In this document: piece by piece, positions 10,815 through 21,950 of the stretch
Layout of the letters: each line of letters starts with the position of its first letter
How positions within the stretch are numbered: the stretch's first letter is position 1
From: Podospora comata
Taxonomy: Eukaryota > Ascomycota > Sordariomycetes > Sordariales > Podosporaceae
NCBI GenBank assembly: GCA_017354895.1
Contig: CP071498.1
Span: 1,736,001 to 1,800,000, forward strand
Length of the DNA stretch: 64,000 bases
Direction: 5' to 3'
Made by a program: the position numbers and the translations under genes
Notes under the pieces: model-generated
Database searches by the model: none
Told to the model about the DNA's origin: nothing
What the model saw: the letters and a program-made list of their open reading frames with translations, nothing else

Positions 10815-11123
10815 TCAACTTGATTATGGACAGCAAACCACACCATCGGACGAGAGCGCTCATGTTGGCTAAACGAGAGAGGGGAGACTTTGCTTGCGTC
10901 TATAATATGAAATCTATCAAAGGAATAGCCATTTCTCCAAGCGCGCCCGCAACCAAAGACCCTTTCGAGAAGCAAGAAGAGAGAGAAGGAGTAGTACAGC
11001 ATGGGGAATCTGGCGTTAAGGGTGCAAAAGGAACAAATTTATGGACAGGAACAAAAAAAAGCTGGCGGATGGGGGCAATGACAGAGGAGATACCCAGAAA
11101 CGGAGCTAGCTTCTTCTTCTTCT
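10815..11123. other. Convergent 3' region, Rpb8 / Nudix
   Basis: 309 bp between convergent stop codons, with an A-run near 11053 and a CTT-repeat tract near 11110. Read as 3' UTRs. Confidence 0.4.
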
Positions 11124-12448
11124 TCAACACCTCGTATCAGGGTGCTGGTAATCCCAGTGTGGTCCAGGAAAGGGAATGAAGCGATGAGCCCGGGCGCAAA
11201 TCTGGTTATAGTATGGCTCGTTTTCCGAAGTGTAGACACCGTGTCTCGCAAAGAAATCGAGCATGACCATGGCGCAATTGGGCTTCCACAACCCCTGGGC
11301 AAGCTGCTCCTGGATCTCTTCCACCGTATGTAGACTAAAGCTCTCCACCTCGCCATCCTTGGGCCTGGGGACGACGCTCCCATCAGACGGCAGTTCAAGA
11401 TCATAGACCCATTGGCACTCGGGGTAGATGTACCCTGGCTCTCCTCCTGACCGTTCATCCGTGATGAAGATGTAAGTGACAGTGCCGGTTTCCACCGCGC
11501 TCCGGCGCATGACATCTTCGGGGAGGGACGCCTCCTCGTCAGCCTCGCGGATGATACATTCGAAGGGATCCTCGTGGGTCATGAGCCCGCCGGCGACGGT
11601 GTTGTCCAGCATGCCGGGGTAGGTTGACTTGTTGCTGGACCGCTTGGGGACCCAGATGCGAAAGTCGTAGTCGCTCGTGTTGTCTTTGCGACGGAGGTAG
11701 GCCGTCATGTGTACTCCGTAGCGAGTGGTGCCAAAGAGGCCCATGGCTGCTCGCTCGATGCTCATGAGGAGCTCGCCGTTGCGGCCGTAGACGGGCCACA
11801 TTTCGTTGCGCCATCCTCTGAGGAGGCGGAAGGTTTGGTTCTTGCGCCAGTAGGAGGTCAGTTGGGCGGCTTGCTTGGTGCGCTCTTCGTAGGACTTGAG
11901 GTTCTGCCATAGGGCGGCGGTTCTGGCGGTGGGGTTGATATCGAGACGGCCGCGGATACTGGCGGGGGTCTTTCTGAGGGCATCGAGGACGGTGATGGGG
12001 AGGTAACCGATAGGGAAGGCGCCTTGGTCATCTTCCCAGACGAGGGTGTAGAGTCTGCTTAGCTGGTCTGCGTATCCTCTGGGGTTCGTCTCGAGGTCGG
12101 GGAAGCTGCGTCATGGTGTTTAGTCAAAATATTCTGTGAAGTGTATATGTCTCAGATCTAGACCCGCGCGTGCGTGGCGGCAGAGGTGGCAGATCCGGCA
12201 GGTCTCACAGATGCCAACGTCACACAACGTCTCGGTAAGGCAGGCTTTGGGGGCCAAGCATGATGAGAGGTGTCGGCACATCCATTCAACGCGGCCGGTT
12301 GGATGAGTAGTGCCAGCTGCAGGGTCGCCGGCTGGAATAGCTCATTGCTAAGAAGAAAAAGGTGTGTAGCTGCACGGAATAGGATATTCTGAACTCACCC
12401 ATCACAGTCGTTCACCATGTCAATAGTGGCCAGCCGCTGTTGTGTCAT
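11124..12448 (-). CDS. DUF4743-Nudix hydrolase (thiamine-diphosphate-type family)
   Basis: Exon 1 is 12448-12399 (MTQQRLATIDMVNDCDG) and exon 2 is 12105-11124. The intron is unusually long here at 293 nt, with a GTGAGT donor and a CGCAG acceptor. The phase works: GG+C makes Gly, then FPDLETNPRGYADQLSRLY. The N-terminal half resembles the DUF4743 domain. The Nudix box follows: GG then five residues, E, then an READEEAS core, with Ala where Gly is usual. The protein is about 343 residues and matches the fungal 'thiamin pyrophosphokinase-related' Nudix family (yeast YJR142W), whose members hydrolyse oxidised thiamine diphosphate. Substrate here is inferred only. A missed small exon inside the long intron cannot be ruled out. 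Confidence 0.8.
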
Positions 12449-14087
12449 GATTGCTTTTTGGTCACGAGTTTGGCTGCTCAGCACGTGTAACTTTCGGAAC
12501 TGTCTCAGAGATGGACTGAGAAACAATGGCTCTCTTGCGACGGATGCACGCCGGTGAAGATGAAGTTGCAACGACAAGATTCGGGTTCCGTTTAAATGGA
12601 GAAGTGGATTGAAGACTGTGCGGTGCGCGGCGCTGCACGGCAATGAGACCAAGACTCGATCTCGCAACAACTTTAACAACCGAGTCGAAAGAAACAAGCT
12701 TTGAAGGGAACAGAAAATCAGAAAGACGGCAGGCGAAGATCCAGATGATGATAATAATGAGAACAAACAGGCAAACTGAACAGCCAAGCAGAACCAGCAA
12801 ACGGCGATACATGCGAGATATAAGCTGATATAAGTGGGAAAAGGCTTTGCCTGATACCGGGCCTACCTCCCGTCCTAAACGTTAGTCCCGTTCATCACAG
12901 CCCTCCCGCTGTGCATCCCGGACAGCCGGGCAGAAGGACAATGGGACAATGGGACAAGGATTGGATTTGCAGAGGTGAGGGATGATGAGAGATGGACGGA
13001 TGGATCCTACCTGGCTCTTGCAGGTGGTCCCCAGTAGGACCAACGCCGGGTGGCATCCATGGTTCGCGGCCTTCTCCAGCGGGAAAACAGGAAAACAGGG
13101 ATTGCGATTTGCAAGGAGAGGCAGAGCTGATGGAGTGATGGAGTGATGGAGGGATGAAGTGGTGCATATGTGAGTGAGGTGATGATGGCCGTGACCTAAG
13201 CGTATGCGACACCCCCGCCGTCCGCTGGCAGTGCTGCAACTGAACTGAACCCCACTGCGGGCCGGCACAGCACAGCGTCCAAAAAATGCTTCGAGTTCTT
13301 GACATCTTCCAGTTTGTCTTGGCACCATTGTGTGGAGCGCTCTAGAACTGGGAAGGTGATTCTGTGGATTCGACTTCTTTGAAGCATGGTTGATTTGATT
13401 GATTATTTGCACTAGAAGCACGCCAGGAACAACTCGAGACGTCTACCGGCCGATCATATAGGCCTGAACCCGGTCACCGTTGACAAATACTGGCAAACTA
13501 TTCAACTCACACAACACTCATTCATCTGCATTGCATATACATGCTTCCCTAGTTCAGACGACCACCACGAACGACAGCTCCTCACCAAAGCCTTCGTGTA
13601 GCCATCGGTACCACCAATCCTCGCATGTGCCAGGGAACACACGCGGACCTCCTGGGCACTTATACAGCAGCTTTATCGATTTGGGAGAGCGCATGATCTG
13701 AGTTGAGCACCCAGTTCGAGCCTTGCGATTGGTTACCAAACACATCGACCGTGGAACCACCCAATCCGTCAGCATCTCGTCATTAACCACCACACACCGA
13801 GCAAAAGATAAGATCGTCTTTCACAAGCCTCGGCCTACCAACCATCCGAACCCACGGGTTCTCTATCCGGCGGCATTAAACCACCCAAAACGGCTACCTA
13901 CCTTGTTCGGTAGTCACCTGAGCAAAAGCCCAACTGTCAACCTAACCCCCACTCATCCTCCCGAACCACCGGACGGAATTATCCCGAACTTTGAAAACCC
14001 AGGCAGGGTTATGCTCCATAGTGTAGCCAGCCTCGTCACACACCACCATTCATCCCGCTTGTTGTGTTGATATCTCACCCATCAACA
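12449..14087. other. Intergenic region, Nudix / Hikeshi
   Basis: About 1.6 kb between divergent starts. It includes a short imperfect GTGATGGA repeat near 13130-13155 and CA-rich tracts before the Hikeshi ATG. Long frames at 12882-13421 have no family resemblance and repeat-like composition. No gene is supported. Confidence 0.4.
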
Positions 14088-14693
14088 ATGTCCCAAACCT
14101 TCGGCCTCGTCCCCGCCGGCCAACCCGTCATAACCACCCCAACAAAAATTCTGTCTGACACCTCCTTCATCTACTCCATCCCCCCCTCTCCCAACACAAA
14201 ACCCTTCTCCCACATCGTCGTCTTCCTCCTGCCGGGTATAACCCTCCCCCCCGCCCACGCAGCAGCAATCCACCTCCTCACTCCCCCCACGGACCCCAAT
14301 TCCGGTCAAGAATTCGACATTGCATTCCTCGGCGCCCTAGGCCACGGGAAACCCTCTGCAATCTTCAAACTCAGCAACGACACCTCCAAGGGGGTGGCAA
14401 TAGGGATAAGCGTCGAGCCAGAGGCGGCCGTCGGGTTGAAGATGCAGGAGTTGGCCGAGAAGCAGTCCAAAGCTTTGGTTCCAACAGCAGCTGGGACGGG
14501 GAGTAATGGTGGGGGACAAACGTTGCAGCTGGCTCAGAGGATAATAAACAATGCGTTTAACTTTTTGAGCAGTTACTCGGGCAGGATGCACAACGGGGAG
14601 GAGGTGGTGCCGATCAAGGCTTTTGAGCAGTGGTGGAGGAAGTTTGAGGGGAGGGTGAGGGCTGATCCGGCTTTTCTTGAGAGGGATGTTTAG
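14088..14693 (+). CDS. Hikeshi/Opi10 family protein
   Basis: A single exon of 201 residues, close to the 197 of human Hikeshi. It starts MSQTFGLVPAGQPVIT. The hydrophobic-pocket N-terminal domain has FIYSIPPSP, then HIVVFLLPGITLPPAHAAAIHLL and FLGALGHGKPSAIFKL. The C-terminal domain ends with FNFLSSYSG then FEQWWRKFEGR. Hikeshi carries ATP-bound Hsp70 into the nucleus under heat stress; the yeast member OPI10 affects inositol regulation. The start follows a CA-rich leader. It is convergent with the apyrase gene. Confidence 0.92.
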   Translation: MSQTFGLVPAGQPVITTPTKILSDTSFIYSIPPSPNTKPFSHIVVFLLPGITLPPAHAAAIHLLTPPTDPNSGQEFDIAFLGALGHGKPSAIFKLSNDTSKGVAIGISVEPEAAVGLKMQELAEKQSKALVPTAAGTGSNGGGQTLQLAQRIINNAFNFLSSYSGRMHNGEEVVPIKAFEQWWRKFEGRVRADPAFLERDV

Positions 14694-15316
14694 GGTATTG
14701 AGCTTTGAGGAATCGGGGTTAGATGACAGGGAAATTAGCCGGGAATTGTATGAACTGAAGAAGGAGGTTTGGAGGGTGCATCAAAGGAGCCAGTGTCTTT
14801 AGGGGGAGTTCAGGGCTGCTCTTTTTTTTTCCGGTTCATAGAATAATGTTACATCCAAAAGAATTGTTCAAGAAGAAGTCAGTAGGAGAGGCACCTACTT
14901 TGGGCTAATTAGCAGTAAGTATGGATTATTAACCTCGACATGGGCCTCGGTGCACGATTGCATAGACTGGATAGAGTGATGGGGAGTATTTGGACAAATA
15001 TATTCCCAAACAACCCGAAACTAGACATGACAAAATCGCAAGCATGCCAAATATAGTCAAGCAATATCCGATGGAAATGCATCCCTTGAATCGAAAGAAT
15101 ACTAAACTTAAATGGTAAATGTCTTTGCCCATCCCAAACAACAAAAAAGTCCTTTTTTGTGAACAAGAAAAGTAAACAGATGCTAAAAGTGATACCACAC
15201 CCAATAACCAGTCGCTAGCAATTCATCATTCCTACATCTCTTCCATGTTCCATCACAAAAAAAAAGGCAGTCCATATCACATATACCCATTTCACATCTC
15301 TCTCCCTTCACACAAA
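14694..15316. other. Convergent 3' region, Hikeshi / apyrase
   Basis: About 620 bp of AT-richer sequence with T- and A-runs (near 14822 and 15258) between convergent stops. Read as 3' UTRs. No gene is seen. Confidence 0.4.
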
Positions 15317-17542
15317 TCACCTGTCATCCAGCGGTGATATCCCTCCCCCCAAAGGACTCTTCATCCTAGTCGGACTCCCCGCCCTGCTCCTCCTCCCAGT
15401 CACCCCTCCCACACCCCCACTCAACGGCAGGCTCAACCGCTCCCTACTATCCGTCCTCACCACTAACCCGCTCCTATTCAGCGCCGACATCCCCCCTCCC
15501 ACCGTCGTCACAGTCTCAAACCCATACCCCCCACCCAACCCACCCCCGCTCGTAGCAGTAGGCGTCGCCAGGCCCGAGCTCCTCCCAAACTGAGATCCGG
15601 CTTTCGATCCGCGGGAGTGGTCACTGCTCGAGTCCTCATCAGAATACTCCCCACTGCCGCTGCTAGACGCAACATCCCCCAGCTCAAACCGATCGAGCTC
15701 CCCTTCCTCCATCACCCTCTCATAACCCCCCCCACTTGACGATCTCCCCCCAAAGAGCTTGGTAGTGAGTTTCGTCAACGGACTCCTATTCCCACCAGGT
15801 ACATACTTTCCGGTATGACTCCTCCTCCGCCTCGTCAAGCCCCTCACCCGGCTGTAAACCCTCATCCTCCTCTCCCGTTTCCTAAACCACCACATCACCA
15901 ACCCCACCAACCCCAAAAACACCCAAAACCCCATCTGCCCTCCCCTCGTCCTCGCCCGATCCAAAATATCCTCCGCGTCCAAATCCCAGTCATCGTCATC
16001 CCCACCCACCGTGCCATTATGATGCTTCCCATTATCACCGCCCAATGGCCTCCAGCTCGAGCCCGCAAACTGAAAATCATCCGGCACCGCCTTCCCACTC
16101 ACAACATTACTCCCAAATCCCACAGGGTACCCATCATCCCCACTCTTCGGCGGCACCTGCCCAGCAGCGTAAAGCACCATCTTCCCCAACGTCCAACTAA
16201 CCTCAATCCCATCAATCTTATCTACCGCCTGGAACGGCTCCAAAAACCCCTTTTCTTTCGCATGTTCCAACGCCCCCTGCGTGCCCTTGGACACATTAAC
16301 CTGGGGTAAATCCTCCATCCCTATCCTCGGCACCCCAATCCCGTCATGCAGCACATTGATCAACCAGCTCGCCTTGAAGCACGCCTCCTGCGCATTCTTG
16401 GCGGCGTGCTCCTTTTTCGGATTCAACCCTTTCGAGATGGACGTCCAGTCCTGGCTGCAGTAGTCTTTTACCCTCTTTTGGTAGGTGGTAAAGTCGTAGG
16501 CCTTGTCGTCTTTGCCGCCAAACACGCCGTGGGTGGTGTGCCAGTATTCAGAGACGCCGATGAAGTGGTTGACGTCAAAGTCGATGGCGGGGACGTGCTG
16601 CCCGTTGATGAGGCAGGGGTTGTCGCTGCAGGGTTTGTCTTTGCCAAGGAGGGGGTAGGTTTTCTTGAGGCACTCGTCAAAGTGGCCGGTGCCGATGAGG
16701 GTGGTGTTTTTCGACTTGGGGGTTTTTACCGGGACACCGTCGGGGGTGGTTCTCAGGCCTTTTGGCAAGCAAGGGTCCGGGAGTTCGGTGGAGGAAGATG
16801 GATACAAATCTTGGAGAGATTCGACGTAGGATTCACGGGCTTGGTTTACGCCAAAGCCGAGCCAGGTCGTGGTGAATAATTTGTATTCCACAGGGGAGCC
16901 ATCGAGTGTTCGTAATCGTAAGAGCTTGAGGTCGTCGGCGTGCTTTTCTGCTTCGGTGGCGTTGGGGGCAAAGGCGATTTGCGCCGAGGCACCGCCCATG
17001 TCGAGGAAGCCATATGTGTGGTGACCTTTTCCATGCTGGTGCTTATCGGGGTTGTCGAAGCCGCCAAGGAGGTAGTTTGAGGCTATCCAGCCATACAATC
17101 CTTCTGTTTCCCCCTTGATAACTTGAATGTGCATGTCGCAGTCTGGCAACGAAAATTGTGTGTTTGATCGTAGGTAGTAGCAGACCTCGCGCGTTAAGGC
17201 TGATTGTTGAACCGCGGGAAGCAGGCGCACACCGGCCGTCGCCATTAAGAATATCGGGGTGTCCCTGATCTTGTCCTTGGGGATAATCTCGAGCGCATGG
17301 TCAATCAGGGACTGGAGGTGATCCGGGCCGACCTGGTCAACCTTCTCCCCAAATGTCGAGATTCCCGGCCTGATCTTTTTCGTCCATATCTTTTCCGTCA
17401 TCAATTTTGGCAAACTGGCGAGATCATGTTTTGATGCGCCCTTGAGCGCCTTCTGTGGATCTTTCCATCGGTAGATATGTAACCTGGTTCCGGAAGATCC
17501 GGCGTCGAGTATAACACCCCATCGCCACTTCTTGCCGCCCAT
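15317..17542 (-). CDS. Golgi apyrase, Ynd1-like (GDA1/CD39 family)
   Basis: A single exon of 741 residues. All four N-terminal apyrase conserved regions are visible: DAGSSGTR (residues ~13-20), ATAGVR (~101), GETEGLYGWIASNYL (~145) and FLDMGGASAQIAF (~180). One hydrophobic segment (GFWVFLGLVGLVMWWF, about 537-555) follows the catalytic domain. After it comes a basic then Ser/Gly-rich cytosolic tail of about 180 residues. There is no N-terminal membrane anchor. A single C-terminal anchor is the layout of yeast Ynd1, which hydrolyses nucleoside di- and triphosphates in the Golgi lumen and so supports glycosylation by removing GDP/UDP. The tail is poorly conserved in this family. Confidence 0.9.
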   Translation of the reverse strand: MGGKKWRWGVILDAGSSGTRLHIYRWKDPQKALKGASKHDLASLPKLMTEKIWTKKIRPGISTFGEKVDQVGPDHLQSLIDHALEIIPKDKIRDTPIFLMATAGVRLLPAVQQSALTREVCYYLRSNTQFSLPDCDMHIQVIKGETEGLYGWIASNYLLGGFDNPDKHQHGKGHHTYGFLDMGGASAQIAFAPNATEAEKHADDLKLLRLRTLDGSPVEYKLFTTTWLGFGVNQARESYVESLQDLYPSSSTELPDPCLPKGLRTTPDGVPVKTPKSKNTTLIGTGHFDECLKKTYPLLGKDKPCSDNPCLINGQHVPAIDFDVNHFIGVSEYWHTTHGVFGGKDDKAYDFTTYQKRVKDYCSQDWTSISKGLNPKKEHAAKNAQEACFKASWLINVLHDGIGVPRIGMEDLPQVNVSKGTQGALEHAKEKGFLEPFQAVDKIDGIEVSWTLGKMVLYAAGQVPPKSGDDGYPVGFGSNVVSGKAVPDDFQFAGSSWRPLGGDNGKHHNGTVGGDDDDWDLDAEDILDRARTRGGQMGFWVFLGLVGLVMWWFRKRERRMRVYSRVRGLTRRRRSHTGKYVPGGNRSPLTKLTTKLFGGRSSSGGGYERVMEEGELDRFELGDVASSSGSGEYSDEDSSSDHSRGSKAGSQFGRSSGLATPTATSGGGLGGGYGFETVTTVGGGMSALNRSGLVVRTDSRERLSLPLSGGVGGVTGRRSRAGSPTRMKSPLGGGISPLDDR

Positions 17543-18800
17543 CGTGAATGAAAGCCTCGGGTGTTTAGGTGTTTAGATGTTCTCGGAATCGAGTAAAATC
17601 GGATTGCTCAGCGTTTGCGCCGTGGGGGTTGGGTCGGGGTGGTATTACAGGCTCCTTGGTCGCAAACACATCGAGTCAATTGATCGCTGTTTTGGGAAAT
17701 AGGTATCGGATAGGTTCGATGTCGAGAGTCGTTATCCTCCTGGTTATCTATCGCGAGCGCACGCAAAGCGAATGACGAATGAAGCGGAAATTAGGCAAGT
17801 TGATGGAATTAAAGGCCGTATAATAATTTGAAGGTAGCAAAAGGCAACGTAACGTGGACCGCAGAGGTGTCAGCCGTAGGAAGGAGGAATTGAGGGAACG
17901 AGTGTCGGTGTGAGGAATTACTACGACAAAAACGAAGGAAGAACACAGCCTGGATGGCGGCTGAGTTGCGATGCCTCTCTCTTCTTTCTTTGGTCAATCG
18001 ACGATTGGCGCTTCGGACTCGAGCGGCTGTCTTTGGAAAACTCGCAGGCACAAACATCCATGGAAACGATAACGTCAGGGGGGCGACGAATCACTGCTGC
18101 AGCTCTAGCGTGTTTAGCGTCAGGAGAGCGTGGGAGGTGTTCGGCAGAGGCGCCTGGATCGCCGAAAAAGGAGGGGCAATCATTCTTGGTTGCGGCCACA
18201 CAGTGTCCACGTGGAAGGAATTGAGACGTTGTTTGGCCGGTTTGTTACTATGGAATGGCACAGTCCGTTGCACCCGGGACACTGTGGAAGCCCCCACAGC
18301 CCCGAACCCGCAAATCTGGCCGGAAAACGGTTTGAAGCTTCTCGAAAAACAGCTAAAACTTGGGGAACCGGGCATCTTTCCTGCGACAAAAAGTTGTTTG
18401 CGACCAATAAATGCATCGCCAGTTTGAGACGGTTTCCCAGCGACGCGCAATCACACCCCGCTCATAAATACGGTAGAATCCCACCGGATCATCCCAGTCT
18501 CAAATCGGAAGGCTACATTCGATATCCAGGTTGCGATGCATGTGCATTCTCGTATCTGTCCCAGTTCGTCGCTGACTTGCAGCTTGCGATAAGAGGGAAC
18601 AACAAGACTTCAGATTGCCCCGCTTCCATGATTTTCACCTTGGCTTCCCTGGCCTCCACAGTGATCACAGTGAACACAGTGACACTGCATGTCACTAATG
18701 TCTAAGACTGAAAGTAACAACTGCGCCCGTCTCAACCTTGGATTTGTCCATGAACTCATGTCTATTATTGTAAGACTGGGCATATGCTTGCTGATAAAGC
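17543..18800. other. Intergenic region upstream of apyrase
   Basis: About 1.26 kb between the apyrase start and the Mtr3 stop. Several unsupported frames overlap on both strands with no recognisable product. Expected to contain the apyrase promoter and Mtr3 3' UTR. Confidence 0.4.
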
Positions 18801-19720
18801 TTAGCTCGTAGCTTCACCCAGGCACTCAACAAGCACCCGGTTGGCGGTTCTTGAAGCTTGAATGCCGTTCTCCACCAACTGCGTGTACAGACCAGCATCG
18901 GCCGCTGGCAGATCACCCTTGAACCACAAGTTGGTGACCTCGTCTCTTGTGGGCAGATAGGCTACGCAGCAAGCCCCCAATACCTTCTCGTGATCCGACG
19001 GAATGGGGTCAACGACAATCCTAGGCGTTGAGTCCTCGCCGGCATCTTGAACGAGTGCAGCAACACCTCCGGCAACAGTGTCCACACAATCGATACCAGC
19101 GTCTGCCAATGCAGCTGAAGCCACTGTGATGCACCCACTCAACACGTTCATCATGTCCCAAGTCTCATCTCCTTGAGATTTTGATGTCTCTCTGTCTTGG
19201 TCTCCTTCGATGATCGAGATGATAATATCGACACCGCTCTTCGGCCAGCGATCTGCAATGATGGCCCCACGAAGAGCTGTTTCAAGATGGGTGCCGAGAT
19301 CTCTCTCACTGGGATCTCGTAGATAGCCCCGTCTCTGCTTTGTAGCAAACGGCGCATATTTGACATGGGCTGACAAAACGATGTGAGGTGAGAATGGGCT
19401 TGATCTTGGGAGAGACCGTGGCCCATGGACTGTGCAGCTGAGCTTCAACCCTGAGACACCACTCTTGCTGGACCCTTCAAACTCCAGATAGGCGGAACCA
19501 GAAGCTGATGGAGTTACGCCTGTCTTGAGAACTGAAAGAGGTGTCAGTGGATGAGTGTGTACATTAGAAGAAGGATAGGCCACTTACACGTCTTGCGAAT
19601 GACATTTGGTGCCCGATCTCTTCCCTTGCCGTTCTTGATCTCTGGTTGACCGGCGTCATCTTCAAATACTGGCGCCATTGTGGCCCCAGGAGGGCCGTTG
19701 ATACGTCTTCTGTCAGCCAT
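18801..19720 (-). CDS. mtr3: Exosome complex component Mtr3 (RNase PH-like)
   Basis: Exon 1 is 19720-19588 and exon 2 is 19531-18801, joined across a 56 nt GTAAGT...TTTCAG intron, giving 287 residues. The start MADRRRINGPPGAT is typical of Mtr3. After the junction the RNase PH fold begins with FLKTGVTPSASGSAYLE. Later elements include VKYAPFATKQRRGY, then SGCITVASAALADAGI and ACCVAYLPTRDEV. Mtr3 is one of six RNase PH-like subunits forming the catalytically inert ring of the RNA exosome, acting in nuclear and cytoplasmic 3'-5' RNA decay. Confidence 0.87.
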
Positions 19721-21950
19721 TGTGGTTTGATATCAACTGGGTAAGTTGAAAGCAGGTGAAAATGCTTTTTTCCTTGAAGTGAGATATGTGGAGAGGGGCT
19801 GGTGGAAAAAAGTCGTGCAGTTTCCGTGAAGAAGATTCTAGCGATGAGATCTCCGAATTCGAAAGTAGAAGATCACTGAGCTTCTGTCGACTTTGTCAGT
19901 GATGTTGATTTTCAGTTCAAGTCAAACCAAAGCCTGAGGTCGCCTGTGGCTTGCCTGCAACGCCTTCATCTTGGATTTCCAGCAAGCCACTTCCGGAACC
20001 CCACTATGAAGCTTGGACCACACACGCACAAGCCACAGCTCTGGGAAAAGGTTTAAACTGCTGAAAAATTTATCGCGACTTGCTTTTCCTCTCTTCCACA
20101 CAACACTGCAACCTTTCCTCATGGCCAACACCCGACTTTGCAACCTACAAACCAATCCTTTGCGACCTCCTTCTCCTTTCAAGTTTAGCCTCTCTTGAAG
20201 GAGCGTCTATTTATCATGGATTCGCTTTGGTCGCTAGGAACCTGATCGGAAAGGTGGTTGCAAAGGCTTGGCCAGGCAGAGGGGTCGCTGGACCGACTAC
20301 TAACCCAGCTCTGGCTCTACGCTGGATACAGTACGTTTTTTCTTCACCTTCCCCGTCCTATGATGATCTTATACACACAGTTCTCGCGATTTTCTCTGAG
20401 CGCTTTTGAACTACATGCACTACCATCTGACTGGACACCCTCTTTTCAACTCGTCACAAGCCCACCTTGGTTGACAGCTTTGACTAATAAGTTGTAGCAG
20501 GATTTCTTTCTTGACCCAACTGACAGCTACATCCCGCCATCGTTTCGACCACACAGTAACACAGTCAAGGTACGAATGGCTTCTTCCTTATCCCCGGCTT
20601 TTATGATGAAAAAAATATTTTTCAGTTCTGCTTCTGAATTATAATGAGCGACAACCCTATACCAAAACTTTTCTGATGCCATCTCTCTTTTCTTTCACAT
20701 TTCACCACTCCCCAATTATCGACAGTTTTTGCTGACTGTTGTCAAAGTTAGGGACATTGACTCGTCGACGACTGTGGTCACACCTCATCTACCGGACTGT
20801 CTGGGTATGTTTTATCGTCAAACTCGCGCCCCCTTCGTCCATCATGATGACAATAGTCTATCCATTCAACGATATTGTGCGACCGAGCCATTCATCCGCA
20901 CTGTAGCGCCTTCGGGTGGGATGATCAGTTGTGGTGTTTTTCCTTCGGGGATGTGATTTGGCTTCCGTTGTTCGGGTCTGTCATGCACCGTTATGGTGTA
21001 CGGCAGCTTGGGCCGGTCTGTACGGCTGAGTAAAAACGGCTTGCCTGATACTGGACCCAACACGTCAACTTTTCAAAACAATTCGTCCATGACTATTTGC
21101 TGACCGTCAGCAGCTTGACAGAAGACGTACCCTTCCAAGCGCGACCATGTAGACCCGGACCAGGTGAGTTGAGTTGATGCGTTGTAGGTATCATCCAAAT
21201 ACAATCTTTGAGCCCGAGGCTTTTCTGCAAGAGAGGATTTAGACACATAGTAGAAGAATGCAATACAATTATGTCCTCCACCTCATTGCTGTCCTCTGTT
21301 CATGTGTGTTTATGTGATGTATATGGGATTTTTGCCAGTCTATAACAGCTGCAGATGGACGAGATTCTGGTAAATGAGATGGCTACTTTAATATACGGTA
21401 CCTTCCGAGACAATCTCTGCGACCCATCTGCGGCGCGGAAATCCAAAACGACATTGGTCATAGGTACCCGCTTTTCGGCAGTCAGGTAGTAGACCCAGCA
21501 AATGCGCCAGCCAGGAGTTGGACACTGCCAAGGCCTCCGGGGGGTCCCTTTTTCGAAATCAGAAACGAAACGCCACGGGTTGCCGCTGCACCGTGAGGCT
21601 GATGCGAGCGAACACCTTTTGCCAACCTGACCCATCCATCGCCAACACAAAGCCACCTCAGCGAGTCTAGTTCCTCGTGCCACGCCATTGTCTATTTTTC
21701 TCGTATCCGTTACATATAACGGGCGAGCCATGCGTTGACCGACGACCACAACGGAATTCCAGACCGGTCCCTTCTCCCCCCCGTTCACCGTCACCCCGAC
21801 CCCCCGAAGAGATAACGCCCAGGGGTTCAAGCTTAAGCTTTCCCACGTCCCAAGGTTGCGCGCGCAACGAAAGGGGGCGAGGAAACTATCCCATCGGTTT
21901 TTGCTAGTGACGCCTTCACACCCACTCCGGTGCACGCCACACAAAAACAA
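19721..21950. other. Long intergenic region, Mtr3 / Anp1-family gene
   Basis: About 2.2 kb between divergent starts, far longer than other gaps in this block. Intron-like signals cluster at 20320-20660: a GTACGT near 20330 with CACAG near 20380, a CTAAT branch-like site with TAGCAG near 20500, and a GTACGA near 20570 with TTTTTCAG near 20627. No matching protein frame exists. It may be a long spliced 5' leader or a non-coding transcript. Confidence 0.35.

Noticed and set aside
12882-13421. 179-codon minus-strand frame
   Set aside because: Composition is low in complexity with repeated GTGATGGA-derived words, no motif, and a second equally open frame overlaps. More likely leader or intergenic sequence.
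20600-20660. C/D-box snoRNA candidate
   Set aside because: ATGATGA and CTGA boxes are only about 20 nt apart and no terminal stem is seen.
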